NCBI RefSeq assembly: GCF_029024965.1
Contig: NZ_CP118982.1
Location: forward strand, 930,001 to 994,000
Length of the DNA: 64,000 nucleotides
Reading direction: 5' to 3'
Origin: Staphylococcus equorum
GTDB lineage: Bacteria > Bacillota > Bacilli > Staphylococcales > Staphylococcaceae
Part shown: piece by piece, positions 23,025 through 31,923 of the stretch
Layout: each line of letters opens with the position of its first letter
Numbering within the stretch: position 1 is the stretch's first letter
The notes under the pieces: model-generated
Database searches by the model: none
Told to the model about the DNA's origin: nothing
Seen by the model: the letters and a program-made list of their open reading frames with translations, nothing else
Program-made: the position numbers and the translations under genes

Positions 23025-23987
23025 ATGAAAAATATATCTGATATTGCAAAAATTGCTGGCGTATCAAAGAGTACAGTTTCAAGATATCTTAATAATGGCT
23101 CGGTAAGTTTAAAAACTAAGCAAAAGTTGGATAAAATCATTCAAGAAAATGATTACCAACCAAATCAGTTTGCCCAAAGTCTGCGAGCGCATAGAACCAA
23201 TATGATAGGTGCGATTATACCTAGAATGAACTCTTACGCAGTAGATGAAACAATCAAAGGCGTGAAGACAGTTTGTGATGATTTGAACTATAGATTATTG
23301 CTTAATTATACAAATATCGATACAGAACTGGAAATTGATGCATTAGAAACATTTTATAGAAGTAAAGTCGATGGAATTATATTAATGGCTACAGAAATTA
23401 CAGATAGACATATTGAAGTGATTAATAAAATTGATGTCCCTGTTATTATCGTCGGTCAAGAACATAAGGACTTGCACTGTATTATCCATAATGATTTTCA
23501 TGCAGGTTATATGGTAGGCGAAGGACTCGGATTAAAAGGTTTTAAAAACATTCAATTCTTTGGAGTTACAGAAACCGATGTTGCTGTAGGTATACATAGA
23601 AAAAAAGGCTTAATCAGTGGCTTAGCGAAATATAATGTCAAACCACATATTTCGCAAACCTCATTTAATTACAATGAGGCAATGATTGATGTATCAAAAG
23701 AATTGCAAACTCAACCTAATTATGACGCAGTTGTAGGAGCAACAGATTCTATCGCATTAGCTGTACATAAAATCACCTCAGAAGATACTACACAAAATGG
23801 TGACAAATTTATCGTTGGTTTTGGTGGTGATCCAGTTACAGAAATTGTCTCGCCTTCAATTCATACAGTTAATTATCATTTTGAATATGCTGGTGAAGTA
23901 GCAATGAGCAAACTCAATCAACTCATTCAACATCAACCTATAGAGCAACGTATCTCTATTGATGTGGGTCTTTCATTTAAAAATTAA
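23025..23987 (+). CDS. scrR: LacI-family sucrose operon repressor
   Basis: 320 residues. The N-terminal LacI helix-turn-helix ISDIAKIAGVSKSTVSRYLN is complete, with a hinge helix PNQFAQSLR, followed by a periplasmic-binding-protein-like effector domain (RTNMIGAIIPRMNSYAV onward). It stands directly before a sucrose-6-phosphate hydrolase and a fructokinase, the arrangement described for scrR-scrB in S. xylosus, so ScrR is the natural name. It should release its operator when sucrose-derived sugar is present. Confidence 0.9.
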   Translation: MKNISDIAKIAGVSKSTVSRYLNNGSVSLKTKQKLDKIIQENDYQPNQFAQSLRAHRTNMIGAIIPRMNSYAVDETIKGVKTVCDDLNYRLLLNYTNIDTELEIDALETFYRSKVDGIILMATEITDRHIEVINKIDVPVIIVGQEHKDLHCIIHNDFHAGYMVGEGLGLKGFKNIQFFGVTETDVAVGIHRKKGLISGLAKYNVKPHISQTSFNYNEAMIDVSKELQTQPNYDAVVGATDSIALAVHKITSEDTTQNGDKFIVGFGGDPVTEIVSPSIHTVNYHFEYAGEVAMSKLNQLIQHQPIEQRISIDVGLSFKN

Positions 23988-24003
23988 CTGAAGCATGATA
24001 TTA

Positions 24004-24032
24004 TATAATAAAGCGTAATGGAACCGGTACCA
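24004..24032 (+). promoter_or_regulatory. scrB promoter and operator
   Basis: A consensus -10 hexamer tataat at 24004-24009 is followed at 24019-24032 by the palindrome tggaaccggtacca, with the central CpG of LacI-family operators. Placement on the start of transcription fits repression by ScrR. No clear -35 was assigned. Confidence 0.7.
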
Positions 24033-24079
24033 AAATGTAGAATAAAGTTTGAATATTGGATAGTAGGAGGAAAATAGTA

Positions 24080-25564
24080 ATGGCTGAGTGGACAAGAGAT
24101 GAACGTTATCAAAAATATGAAGACGTTGATCAGCAAACATTAGATGATTTATCAGCTAAAGTTAATGAGTCTAAGTATAGACAAACGTTTCATTTACAAC
24201 CTAAAACAGGATTATTAAACGATCCTAACGGATTGATATACTATGACGGGACGTATTATATATCACATCAATGGTTTCCGTTAGGACCAGTCCATGGCTT
24301 GAAATATTGGTATACATATACAAGTAAGGATTTAGTACATTTTGAAGATGTGGGAACATCATTAAAGCCAGATACTAAAGATGATAGTCATGGTGTTTAT
24401 AGTGGTAGTGCATTTGAATATAATAACCATATGTATTATATGTATACGGCAAATCATCGCGATGAAGATTGGAATAGAATTTCTACGCAACATATTGCAA
24501 AAATAAATGCAGAAGGTGAAGTTGAAAAGTTTCCTAAAGCGGTCATTGCTGAACCGCCATTTGGATATACACAGCACTTCAGAGACCCTAAAGTATTTTC
24601 AAAAGATGGTGTCTATTATGCTGTCATTGGAGCTCAAAATGAACAAGGTCAAGGTAGAGTGATTCAATATCGTTCAACAGATATTGTGAATTGGGAATTT
24701 CAAGGTGAAGTTCATACGAATCTAGATTCATTTGGTTATATGTGGGAATGTCCGGATTACTTTAACTTGGATGGATATGATATGTTGTTATTTTGTCCAC
24801 AAGGTATTGATGAAGAAGGTGAACGATTTAAGAATATCTATCAATCAGGTTATATTATGGGACAATACGACATTGATAATTTAACAATGAATCATGGCGA
24901 CTTTTTTGAACTTGACCACGGCTTTGATTTTTATGCGCCACAAACGTTTATAGATGAACATGGACAGCGAGTATTAATTGGCTGGATGGGATTGCCGGAA
25001 ATTAATTATCCATCTGATGTTGATGGATGGGCACACTGTCTAACTATTCCACGTGTACTATCGATTGAAGCAGGTAATTTAAAACAACGACCTGTAAAAT
25101 CCCTTGAACAATTAAGAACAAATAAAGAAACAGCACTAGGATATGCGAATAAATTCACGAGACAATTGTATCCATATGAAGGAAGACAATATGAATTGAT
25201 TATCGATATTTTAGAAAACGATTCAACTGAAGTATATTTTGAAGTGCGTACGTCTAAAACACAAACAACACTGATTACTTATAATAAGAAAGAACAAAAG
25301 TTAACGTTAGATCGTAGTGAAAGTGGTTTGTTACCAGACCCAGTCGACAGTACAACAAGAACAACCTATCTGGATACACCTTTAACACAGTTACAATTAT
25401 TTATCGATACATCGAGTGTCGAAATATTCTGCAACGATGGTGAACGTGTCATGACTTCTAGAATTTTTACAGACGATGAAGCTACAGGCATTAAAACATC
25501 AACAGAATCTGGACAAGTATATTTAAAATTCACAAAATATGATTTAAAGGATGAGGAAGTATGA
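24080..25564 (+). CDS. scrB: Sucrose-6-phosphate hydrolase (GH32)
   Basis: Cytoplasmic beta-fructofuranosidase that splits sucrose-6-phosphate, the product of a sucrose PTS, into glucose-6-phosphate and fructose. The GH32 residues are visible: nucleophile Asp in LLNDPNGLIY (about residue 52), FRDPKVF (about residue 170) and the acid/base Glu in WECPDYF (about residue 224). A C-terminal beta-sandwich follows (TSSVEIFCNDG). The ATG at 24080 (494 residues) has taggagg eight bases upstream; the TTG at 24056 has no site. Overlaps the fructokinase start by four bases. No scrA transporter gene is present in the window. Confidence 0.94.
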   Translation: MAEWTRDERYQKYEDVDQQTLDDLSAKVNESKYRQTFHLQPKTGLLNDPNGLIYYDGTYYISHQWFPLGPVHGLKYWYTYTSKDLVHFEDVGTSLKPDTKDDSHGVYSGSAFEYNNHMYYMYTANHRDEDWNRISTQHIAKINAEGEVEKFPKAVIAEPPFGYTQHFRDPKVFSKDGVYYAVIGAQNEQGQGRVIQYRSTDIVNWEFQGEVHTNLDSFGYMWECPDYFNLDGYDMLLFCPQGIDEEGERFKNIYQSGYIMGQYDIDNLTMNHGDFFELDHGFDFYAPQTFIDEHGQRVLIGWMGLPEINYPSDVDGWAHCLTIPRVLSIEAGNLKQRPVKSLEQLRTNKETALGYANKFTRQLYPYEGRQYELIIDILENDSTEVYFEVRTSKTQTTLITYNKKEQKLTLDRSESGLLPDPVDSTTRTTYLDTPLTQLQLFIDTSSVEIFCNDGERVMTSRIFTDDEATGIKTSTESGQVYLKFTKYDLKDEEV

Positions 25565-26529
25565 AACGACTACTTGCTATAGGTGAAGCGTTAATCGATT
25601 TTATACCTAATACGACGGACTCTAAATTGAAAGATGTTGAAGGCTTTTCGCGCCAAGTGGGAGGCGCACCTTGTAATGTAGCATGTACGACGACTAAACT
25701 AGGTGGCAAAGCTGAGATGATTACTCAATTAGGAAATGATGCATTTGGTGATTTAATAGTTGAAACGTTAGAAAACTTAGATGTCGGTACACAGTATTTA
25801 AAACGTACGGATGAGGCTAATACTGCATTAGCTTTTGTAAGCTTAACTAAAGACGGTGAAAGAGACTTTTCCTTTTATCGTAAACCTTCTGCTGATATGC
25901 TTTACCAAACTGAAGCGGTAGCAGGAATTGATGTAATGGAAAACGATGTGCTACATTTTTGTTCGGTGGATTTAGTAGAAAGTCCTATGAAGTATGCACA
26001 CAAAGCATTGATTGATAAAGTTAAAGTAGCAGGGGGAACAGTTGTATTTGATCCCAATGTTCGCTTGCCATTATGGGATAGTGAGGACGCGTGTAAAGAG
26101 GCAATACAATCATTTATACCACTAGCAAATATTGTTAAAATTTCTGATGAAGAATTGACTTTTGTTACAGGTCAGAGTGACGAAGTACAAGCAATTCAAT
26201 GGTTATTTCAAGGTGATGTAGAAGCGGTTATTTATACTAAAGGTGCTGGCGGAGCTATGATATATTTGAAGGACGGTACAGTCATTAGGCACCAAGGGTT
26301 TAAAGTACAGCCGATTGATACGACAGGTGCCGGAGATGCTTTTATTGGAGCATTGATTAGTAGAATCGTAACCTCAAATACAAATGATATAAATCAATTG
26401 TTAAAAAATGAAGGTCAAAGTATTTTAGAATTTAGTAATTATGTAGCAGCAATGGTTACTACAAAATACGGCGCTATAGAGAGTATTCCGAATTTAAGTG
26501 AAGTAAATAAAGCATTAAATAAACAGTGA
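25561..26529 (+). CDS. scrK: Fructokinase (PfkB family)
   Basis: Phosphorylates the fructose released by ScrB. PfkB signature 1 is seen in GGAPCNVACTTTKLGG (about residue 37) and signature 2 in DTTGAGDAFIGAL (about residue 250), with the anion hole and catalytic Asp. 322 residues, normal length. Translationally coupled to scrB through the atga overlap. The symbol scrK follows operon context; other PfkB sugar kinases cannot be fully excluded. Confidence 0.88.
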   Translation: MKRLLAIGEALIDFIPNTTDSKLKDVEGFSRQVGGAPCNVACTTTKLGGKAEMITQLGNDAFGDLIVETLENLDVGTQYLKRTDEANTALAFVSLTKDGERDFSFYRKPSADMLYQTEAVAGIDVMENDVLHFCSVDLVESPMKYAHKALIDKVKVAGGTVVFDPNVRLPLWDSEDACKEAIQSFIPLANIVKISDEELTFVTGQSDEVQAIQWLFQGDVEAVIYTKGAGGAMIYLKDGTVIRHQGFKVQPIDTTGAGDAFIGALISRIVTSNTNDINQLLKNEGQSILEFSNYVAAMVTTKYGAIESIPNLSEVNKALNKQ

Positions 26530-26565
26530 AAAAAGACTTAGCATAATTTGCTAAGTCTTTTTTAT
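26529..26565. terminator. Bidirectional terminator between scrK and agrA
   Basis: aaaaaagacttagc-ataattt-gctaagtctttttt, a symmetric hairpin with A- and T-runs. It can end both the rightward scr operon and the leftward agr operon. Confidence 0.88.
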
Positions 26566-26566
26566 A

Positions 26567-27283
26567 TTATATTTTTTTTACATTTCTTACTGAAGCAAAG
26601 CAATGTTCTTGGTTTTTGAAATAAACAATGCGAGATTTTGAATCAATAGATTCAATATTATGTCTGTTAACAACGAAACTGTTATGACATCTAAAGAATC
26701 TATCATCAAGTTGGTTAAGTTCTTTAAGGTTACCATAGAATTCAATTTGTCTATTGTCTAAGTGCGCAATCAATCGATGAGATTTAGTAGAGGACTCAAA
26801 AAACATAACATCATCATATTGAACATATACTGAATTACTTCCACGTTTTAATTCAATTGTTTCAACAGTGCTTTCTTTAGAAAGTAATTTTAACCTAGAT
26901 TCTGAAGTTTCTAAACAATCAATGATTCTAGATTTTAATTCATCTGGATCATCTTTAAAAATAAAGTCCATCGCTGCTACTTTATAAACAAAAGTAAGAT
27001 ATGTAAGCTCGCTATGACTTGTAACAAAAATGATATTACCTACAGGATCGTGCTTGCGAATTTCACTAGCAAGCTTGATACCGTTAATGTCGGCTTCCAA
27101 TTGTATATCTAAAAAGTAACACCCTATATCACTTAAATCTTTAGAACGTTCTAAAACTTCATAAGGATCGGCAGTTGCAACTTCAATTTCCATCGGTTTC
27201 TCTTCAATCATGATGTAGTTGTTGATAATCGAAATCATATTCTCACGTTGTCTTTCATCATCTTCACATATGAATATCTTCAT
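26567..27283 (-). CDS. agrA: Accessory gene regulator protein A (response regulator)
   Basis: LytTR-family response regulator that activates the divergent agr promoters P2 and P3. Receiver domain about residues 1-125 with the phospho-acceptor Asp59 in CYFLDIQL; LytTR DNA-binding domain about 140-238, ending FASVRNVKKI. Cys199, the reported redox-sensing residue in S. aureus AgrA, is present in RCHNSFVVNRHNIESID. 238 residues. Lies 12 bases after agrC in the leftward agrBDCA operon. AgrA also directly controls psm genes in S. aureus. Confidence 0.97.
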   Translation of the reverse strand: MKIFICEDDERQRENMISIINNYIMIEEKPMEIEVATADPYEVLERSKDLSDIGCYFLDIQLEADINGIKLASEIRKHDPVGNIIFVTSHSELTYLTFVYKVAAMDFIFKDDPDELKSRIIDCLETSESRLKLLSKESTVETIELKRGSNSVYVQYDDVMFFESSTKSHRLIAHLDNRQIEFYGNLKELNQLDDRFFRCHNSFVVNRHNIESIDSKSRIVYFKNQEHCFASVRNVKKI

Positions 27284-27295
27284 ATTTTCACACCC

Positions 27296-28591
27296 TTATG
27301 AATCAGTATTTAATATTTCTACTTTTTGAATAAAATAGTTATTATCAATTGTTGTATCTAATAAAACATTAGAAGTCGTATCAGTCAACTCTTTTAATGT
27401 TGAAAGCCCAAGCCCACGATTTTTACCTTTTGTAGAGAAATTCTCTTGGAACAGGGTATGTACTCGAGGCATATCAGTATCACATTTATTCATAACTATA
27501 AACATCACTGAATCATCTTCATTTTTGATAAAAGCAATTCGAATAAGCGGGTCATCCACTATTTTTTCAGAAGCTTCGATCGCATTATCAAGTAAAATGC
27601 CAATAACCCTACTCAAATTAATAATAGGCATTTCTATTTTTTCGATTGTTTCAGGAACTTCTATGCTAATTCTAATATTCTTTTCTTGAGCTTGTAATAT
27701 TTTTGTTGTTAATAATCCTTTGATTTCACGAACTTTTAGGTTTTCAATACCATTAATTTTAATGGCATTCATTTGCATACTGTCTTGCATAGGCAAAATT
27801 TCTTCATGGAAATATTGATCTAAACCTTCCATATCATTTTCTCTAATAAAATCCGACATCGTTGATAATATGTTGACGTAGTCATGTCTAAATTTACGCA
27901 TTTCATGATTAATTTTTTCTATTTGTAAAGTATACTTATAGTAATTCTCGATTTCACGCATATTACGCTTGTATTGAATCTGACGAATGATACTGAAAGA
28001 AATCGTAACAATAAGTACAGCAGTCGTTATGATTAATACGGCATACATAACCACTAAAAACTTTATATCTCCAAAAGAAAGAACACGATCAGGTAAATAA
28101 AAATAAATTAATAACAATACTGTTAATAGAAAAACACAAACAATAATTAAATAGATTTTATTTAATGATAAACCGGAAGTGGTTAATAGTTTAAAGAGAA
28201 ATCTTCCAAGTATTGAAAAAACCATAATTATAGCAACGAAAATTATATAGTATATAAAGTTAAATATATAATTCTCTGAAATTAAATCTTGCAATGATGT
28301 TGCTAACCAAATTGAAAGGAAGTTGGCCATATACAGGATGAAAAAGCTAACGAGTACAGATACGACACCCATGAAGCGATTTTTAAAATACATAAAGACA
28401 ACACTTGCTAACAATAAAAATAACATCGATTTTGTATCAAAATAAAAGAATAAAATGGTTGAAGGGATTATAATCCCAATAATGGTAATATAATCCCTCA
28501 AAGTATAAGTTACATTTGTTAAAATTTTAATGATTATGAAAAGCAAAACTGCTTGAAATATTGATAACATGATTGTGTTTAAAATAGCCAT
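27296..28591 (-). CDS. agrC: Accessory gene regulator protein C (histidine kinase)
   Basis: Membrane sensor kinase for the agr autoinducing peptide. About six to seven hydrophobic segments fill residues 1-205; the kinase part has the phospho-accepting His236 in KFRHDYVNIL, an N box LLDNAIEAS and a G box TKGKNRGLGLSTL. 431 residues. The sensor half is quite different from S. aureus AgrC as I remember it, while the kinase half is close, as expected when the pheromone group differs. Begins 23 bases after the agrD stop codon. Confidence 0.96.
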   Translation of the reverse strand: MAILNTIMLSIFQAVLLFIIIKILTNVTYTLRDYITIIGIIIPSTILFFYFDTKSMLFLLLASVVFMYFKNRFMGVVSVLVSFFILYMANFLSIWLATSLQDLISENYIFNFIYYIIFVAIIMVFSILGRFLFKLLTTSGLSLNKIYLIIVCVFLLTVLLLIYFYLPDRVLSFGDIKFLVVMYAVLIITTAVLIVTISFSIIRQIQYKRNMREIENYYKYTLQIEKINHEMRKFRHDYVNILSTMSDFIRENDMEGLDQYFHEEILPMQDSMQMNAIKINGIENLKVREIKGLLTTKILQAQEKNIRISIEVPETIEKIEMPIINLSRVIGILLDNAIEASEKIVDDPLIRIAFIKNEDDSVMFIVMNKCDTDMPRVHTLFQENFSTKGKNRGLGLSTLKELTDTTSNVLLDTTIDNNYFIQKVEILNTDS

Positions 28592-28614
28592 ACTCTACAC
28601 ACTTTCTAAGACAA

Positions 28615-28752
28615 TTATTCGTATAATTCTGTAATTTCTTTAGGTACTTCTGTCTCATCAAAATATCCATAACAAGGTCTTGCCCCGGCTACTGCACCTA
28701 GTACTGTGAAAAACTTCGCGATTATACTAAAAATAGATTCAAAGATATGCAT
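28615..28752 (-). CDS. agrD: Autoinducing-peptide precursor AgrD
   Basis: 45 residues, directly after agrB. An amphipathic N-terminal leader (MHIFESIFSIIAKFFTVLG) is followed by the pheromone core with its single Cys in ARPCYGYF, then the acidic AgrB-recognition tail DETEVPKEITELYE. The expected pheromone has a five-residue thiolactone ring, Cys-Tyr-Gly-Tyr-Phe, with a short N-terminal tail (about Ala-Arg-Pro). Ring size and the D-E after the core fit the family; the exact N-terminal cut is unknown. aggagg precedes the ATG. Too short for standard gene finding. Confidence 0.95.
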   Translation of the reverse strand: MHIFESIFSIIAKFFTVLGAVAGARPCYGYFDETEVPKEITELYE

Positions 28753-28754
28753 AA

Positions 28755-29324
28755 TTAAACATCCTCCTTAGGGAAAAATATAGGTAGTTGAGCGATAGCA
28801 ATCAAAATAATGCCTAAAAGTACTAATTGTTGATAAGGCTCACTGAAAAACATTGATATTACTACTAATAATAAAGTTACAATGACTGTCTTTAATTTCT
28901 TACCTTTTACTAATCGTTGTGGTATAGGCTGCTTTTTCGTAGCAGCAGGTGCGTATATCATTAATATAATGAAACCAATTATTGCTAATGGATACATAAT
29001 TAGTGAAGACACTCCCATATACCCGATTAACCAAGGTAATAAAACAAATAAAGATAAATTCTGCACATGACATGCAAAAGAAGATTTTGCATGTGCACCG
29101 TGTGCATATTGCCTAATTAAAAAGTACGATAAATGGACAGTTAGTGTGTAAAAAAAGAGATGGCAAAGGATCGAAACGCCATAAGTTATTATTGTTTTGG
29201 TTACATTGCCTACAAATACTTGCATACCTAAACGCATCTTTAAATAATCAATATGTTCTAAGTTGTTACGTTGTTGTAGATATTTAGCAAAACGGTCAAT
29301 TTTGCTATCTATAGACTTTAACAT
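28755..29324 (-). CDS. agrB: AgrB, membrane endopeptidase of the pheromone precursor
   Basis: Integral membrane cysteine protease that removes the AgrD tail and forms the thiolactone. Catalytic His78 and Cys85 stand in HGAHAKSSFACHV. About five or six hydrophobic segments follow. The ATG at 29324 is chosen (189 residues) with gaggag nine bases upstream; an upstream TTG at 29354 would lie inside the P2 -10 box and is rejected. It is the first gene of the P2 transcript and is two bases from agrD. Confidence 0.96.
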   Translation of the reverse strand: MLKSIDSKIDRFAKYLQQRNNLEHIDYLKMRLGMQVFVGNVTKTIITYGVSILCHLFFYTLTVHLSYFLIRQYAHGAHAKSSFACHVQNLSLFVLLPWLIGYMGVSSLIMYPLAIIGFIILMIYAPAATKKQPIPQRLVKGKKLKTVIVTLLLVVISMFFSEPYQQLVLLGIILIAIAQLPIFFPKEDV

Positions 29325-29345
29325 TGGGCTTCTCTCCTCAGTCGT

Positions 29346-29424
29346 ATTATACAATTTTAATTAAGTTTTATGCGTCTTATTGCGTAACTGTATATTTTGT
29401 GTTCCTAACTGTTGCTAATCTTTA
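29346..29424 (-). promoter_or_regulatory. agr promoter P2
   Basis: On the minus strand, two direct repeats acagttagg and acagttacg are separated by 12 bases (about 29386-29415), the AgrA-binding arrangement. tataat follows 31 bases later at 29346-29351, the same spacing I recall for S. aureus P2. It drives agrBDCA. The transcript start falls about 15 bases before the agrB ATG. Confidence 0.85.
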
Positions 29425-29452
29425 TCTCTTTAATTTTAACATAAAAAAGTAA

Positions 29453-29522
29453 ACATTTAGGAATGAAATATGACGAGTTAGGGATTTTTTAACGAATAAC
29501 CTCAAAATCATGGTTAAATGTA
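29453..29522 (+). promoter_or_regulatory. agr promoter P3
   Basis: On the plus strand acatttagg and cgagttagg lie about 12 bases apart (about 29454-29484), degenerate AgrA repeats, followed by a poor -10 region (ggttaaatgt, about 29513-29522). They sit just before the RNAIII 5' hairpin. Weak boxes and dependence on phosphorylated AgrA are usual for P3. Confidence 0.65.
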
Positions 29523-29526
29523 CTTG

Positions 29527-30076
29527 TATCACAAAGAAGTGATAGCATTTTACAAATCATTTAATCAATTTTTGTTTGAATTTTGATTTGAATGATGAAG
29601 TTAATTAAGCTTTTGAGCAGGAGCTTAATTGACACGCTGATATTGTAACTGTACTTTCTTCGTATAGTTGTTATAGTTACAAAAATTAGTTATCGTTTTT
29701 CAATTTTAATACAAACAAGAGGAGGCTGATGTAGTGACAAAAGATATCTCAGCAGCAATTAGTGATTTCGTAAAATAGTACTTACTGAGTACACAACGCG
29801 CTTATTAACTTAAGCATTCCCAATTTAGATTTGCAGAACCTTCCCAGTCTCGAATCTAATATCATTTTAACATTGTCTATAACAGAGACAATTTAAAATA
29901 TTAACATGTAAGCTATCGTAAACATCATTCAATTTATCATTAAAATCGGTAAATTCACTAATTTTTTTCATAATTAATAACATCCCCAAAAATAGATAGA
30001 GAAATAACTGTAAAAACATTCCCTTAATAATAAGTTACAAAAACCGTGAGCCCCTCCCAAGCTCACGGTTTTTATT
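29527..30076 (+). ncRNA. RNAIII: RNAIII, effector RNA of agr
   Basis: Recognised from its conserved parts. The 5' hairpin atcacaaagaagtgat is at 29528-29543. The tract acatgtaagctatcgtaaac is near 29905, and tcataattaataacatcccc near 29967. The terminator hairpin aaccgtgagcccctcccaagctcacggtt is at 30042-30070. Several C-rich loops with the UCCC motif, used by RNAIII to block mRNA starts, occur at about 29817 (attcccaa), 29841 (ttccca), 29982 (atcccc), 30018 (attccc) and 30054 (ctccca). Length is about 550 bases against 514 in S. aureus. The extra length lies before the delta-toxin start: about 207 bases here against about 85. Confidence 0.92.
29734..29778 (+). CDS. hld: Delta-toxin homologue, only 14 residues
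   Basis: A GTG start with ggagg eight bases upstream opens MTKDISAAISDFVK and then stops at TAG. The pattern M-x-x-DI-x-x-x-I-x-D-x-VK matches the first 14 residues of delta-toxin, which normally continues for about 12 more, beginning with Trp. The bases after the stop (tagtacttactgag) resemble the untranslated stretch that follows hld in S. aureus RNAIII. A deletion of the second half of the gene therefore explains it better than a point mutation. An ATG three bases earlier is followed at once by TAG. Function as a lytic peptide is doubtful. Confidence 0.7.
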   Translation: MTKDISAAISDFVK

Positions 30077-30082
30077 ATGAAA

Positions 30083-30868
30083 TTATTTATATAGATGTGG
30101 TCTTAAATTTTTGAATACTGGAATAGTATTGCGTTGATTCGTTACTTCATCTAAATCAATGTCACAAGTTAAATGATCTGGTTTTTCTTCTAATTCTGCT
30201 ATAACTTCACCATTAGGGTTAATTACAATAGAATGACCTGCATATTCAGTCTTACCATCATCTCCACAAGCATTACAACCAACTACAAATATATCATTTT
30301 CGATGGCACGTGCTTTTAAGAGGGCAGTCCAATGATTCAATCTTACCGCGGGCCATTGTGCAACATAAAAAGCGATTTGTGCATCTTTACGCGCTGGATA
30401 GCGAAGTAATTCAGGAAAGCGTAAATCGTAACAAGTAATATGTGCAACTTTAGCGCCATCTGATAGAGTGAAGGGTTCTGGAACTGCATTACCGGGTGTT
30501 AAAAATGAAGGTTCATCTAACATCGGCACAAGATGTACCTTGTCATAACTGTTTATTAAATAACCATTTTTTGAAACGGCAAAAGCAGTATTGTAGATGT
30601 TATCTTTCATACTATTTGAAACAGAACCTGCAATTACATCAACTTTATATTGGATTGCTAATTTTGATATAAACTCAAAACTTCTTGATAATTGATTATC
30701 AGCAAGTTCTTTTAGTTGCGGTAGGGCATAACCGTTGTTCCACATTTCCGGTAAAACTACGATATCTGTCTTTGCTGTGACATACTCGGCAAACCAATTC
30801 GTAATTGTTTCTTCATTTAATGCAACATTCGCTGGTTCCACTTTAAATTGAAAGATTTCTATATTCAT
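30083..30868 (-). CDS. Carbon-nitrogen hydrolase, omega-amidase-like
   Basis: Nitrilase-superfamily amidase of 261 residues. The catalytic Glu41 ([11 protein letters not shown]), Lys110 (YDKVHLVPM) and Cys146 ([17 protein letters not shown]) are all present. The sequence is of the Nit2/YafV branch, whose members hydrolyse alpha-ketoglutaramate or alpha-ketosuccinamate; the substrate here is inferred from that. A gene of this type also follows RNAIII in S. aureus. It converges on RNAIII and probably shares its terminator hairpin. Confidence 0.88.
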   Translation of the reverse strand: MNIEIFQFKVEPANVALNEETITNWFAEYVTAKTDIVVLPEMWNNGYALPQLKELADNQLSRSFEFISKLAIQYKVDVIAGSVSNSMKDNIYNTAFAVSKNGYLINSYDKVHLVPMLDEPSFLTPGNAVPEPFTLSDGAKVAHITCYDLRFPELLRYPARKDAQIAFYVAQWPAVRLNHWTALLKARAIENDIFVVGCNACGDDGKTEYAGHSIVINPNGEVIAELEEKPDHLTCDIDLDEVTNQRNTIPVFKNLRPHLYK

Positions 30869-31101
30869 CTCGATCGCCCCTTAAATTGTTGTTAGCATAA
30901 ATATACTAGATATATTCAGAAAATTCAAAATTGGAAGGGGGCAATGAAATTACAAAATACCACGTGAGACGCGTGGACACTCAAAATAGAAATATTCAAA
31001 TAAAAAAACCAGTTCATTTTAAATGAATTGGTTTTATAAATTGGAAAGGGTTTATCCCCTAAGCGCTTGTATTATTGTTAATGTTAAAAAAATTAAACAA
31101 A
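30869..31101. other. Intergenic stretch with a hairpin
   Basis: Contains the amidase promoter region, a small inverted repeat ccacgtgagacgcgtgg (30960-30976) and a symmetric terminator hairpin aaaaccagttcatttt/aaatgaattggtttt (31005-31035). No gene was found. Confidence 0.6.
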
Positions 31102-31731
31102 CTATTTTCTTACTAAGAAGCGTTTGCTTACATCATGAAATTCTTTTTCTCCAGCTTCATCACGCACGTTACCAAAAGGCATTTGAGCTACAAGATTCCA
31201 AGTAGTAGGAATATCGAACGCTTCAGTTACTGCTACGTCTACAAGTGGATTATAATGTTGTAATGATGCGCCAATACCTTTAGTACCTAATGCAGTCCAA
31301 ATTGCAAATTGGTGCATTGCATTTGTTTGGTTTGACCAAATTGCAAAGTTCTCAGCATAGTTAGGCATTTGATTTTGTAAACCTTCGACAACGTCTTGAT
31401 CTTCAAAGTATAGGATTGTACCATATGAATGTTTGAAGTTATCAATTTTGTCTGAAGTTGCTTGGAATTCACGATCAGGACCCATTGATTTTTTTAATTC
31501 TTCTTTTGTTATATCCCAAAATTTATTATGGTTATCGTTTAATAACAATACAATACGAGTTGATTGAGCATTAAATGAAGATGGAACATGTTTAATTGCA
31601 TGTTCGATGATACCTTCTACCTCTTTATCAGATATTGAAATTTCTTGTTCTAAACTATATATTGTACGTCTTGATTCTACTGCACTTTGAAATACATCTA
31701 GTGTATCTTCTTTTTTACTAAAAAATCCCAT
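31102..31731 (-). CDS. Nitroreductase family protein
   Basis: FMN-dependent nitroreductase fold, 209 residues. The N-terminal SRRTIYSLE and the C-terminal part ASLQHYNPLVDVAV...WNLVAQMPFGNVRDEAGEKEF are typical of the fungal Frm2/Hbn1-like and bacterial YdgI-like branch. The natural electron acceptor is not known for most members. Monocistronic, divergent from sdrH. A gene of this kind also lies near agr and sdrH in S. aureus. Confidence 0.88.
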   Translation of the reverse strand: MGFFSKKEDTLDVFQSAVESRRTIYSLEQEISISDKEVEGIIEHAIKHVPSSFNAQSTRIVLLLNDNHNKFWDITKEELKKSMGPDREFQATSDKIDNFKHSYGTILYFEDQDVVEGLQNQMPNYAENFAIWSNQTNAMHQFAIWTALGTKGIGASLQHYNPLVDVAVTEAFDIPTTWNLVAQMPFGNVRDEAGEKEFHDVSKRFLVRK

Positions 31732-31923
31732 TCGGAAAACTCCTTCATATCAATTTATTTTATATATCTAGTATAATAATTATACCTTGATTTGTAAATA
31801 GCTTTTTACAATAAATTTCAAATAGATTAATTTCTTCTTTCAAAAGCCTAATTTTAATGAAAAATAGGACGATTTCTAATATACTAATAGGGAATATAAG
31901 AAAAATTATTTGGAGGTGAGATT
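31732..31923. other. Divergent promoter region nitroreductase/sdrH
   Basis: 192 A/T-rich bases holding both promoters. The only clear signal is ggaggtgag before the sdrH ATG. No operator palindrome was recognised. Confidence 0.5.

Noticed and set aside
29346..29354. TTG start of agrB ten codons upstream of the ATG
   Set aside because: It overlaps the P2 -10 box, so it would not be in the transcript; the ATG at 29324 has a good ribosome binding site.
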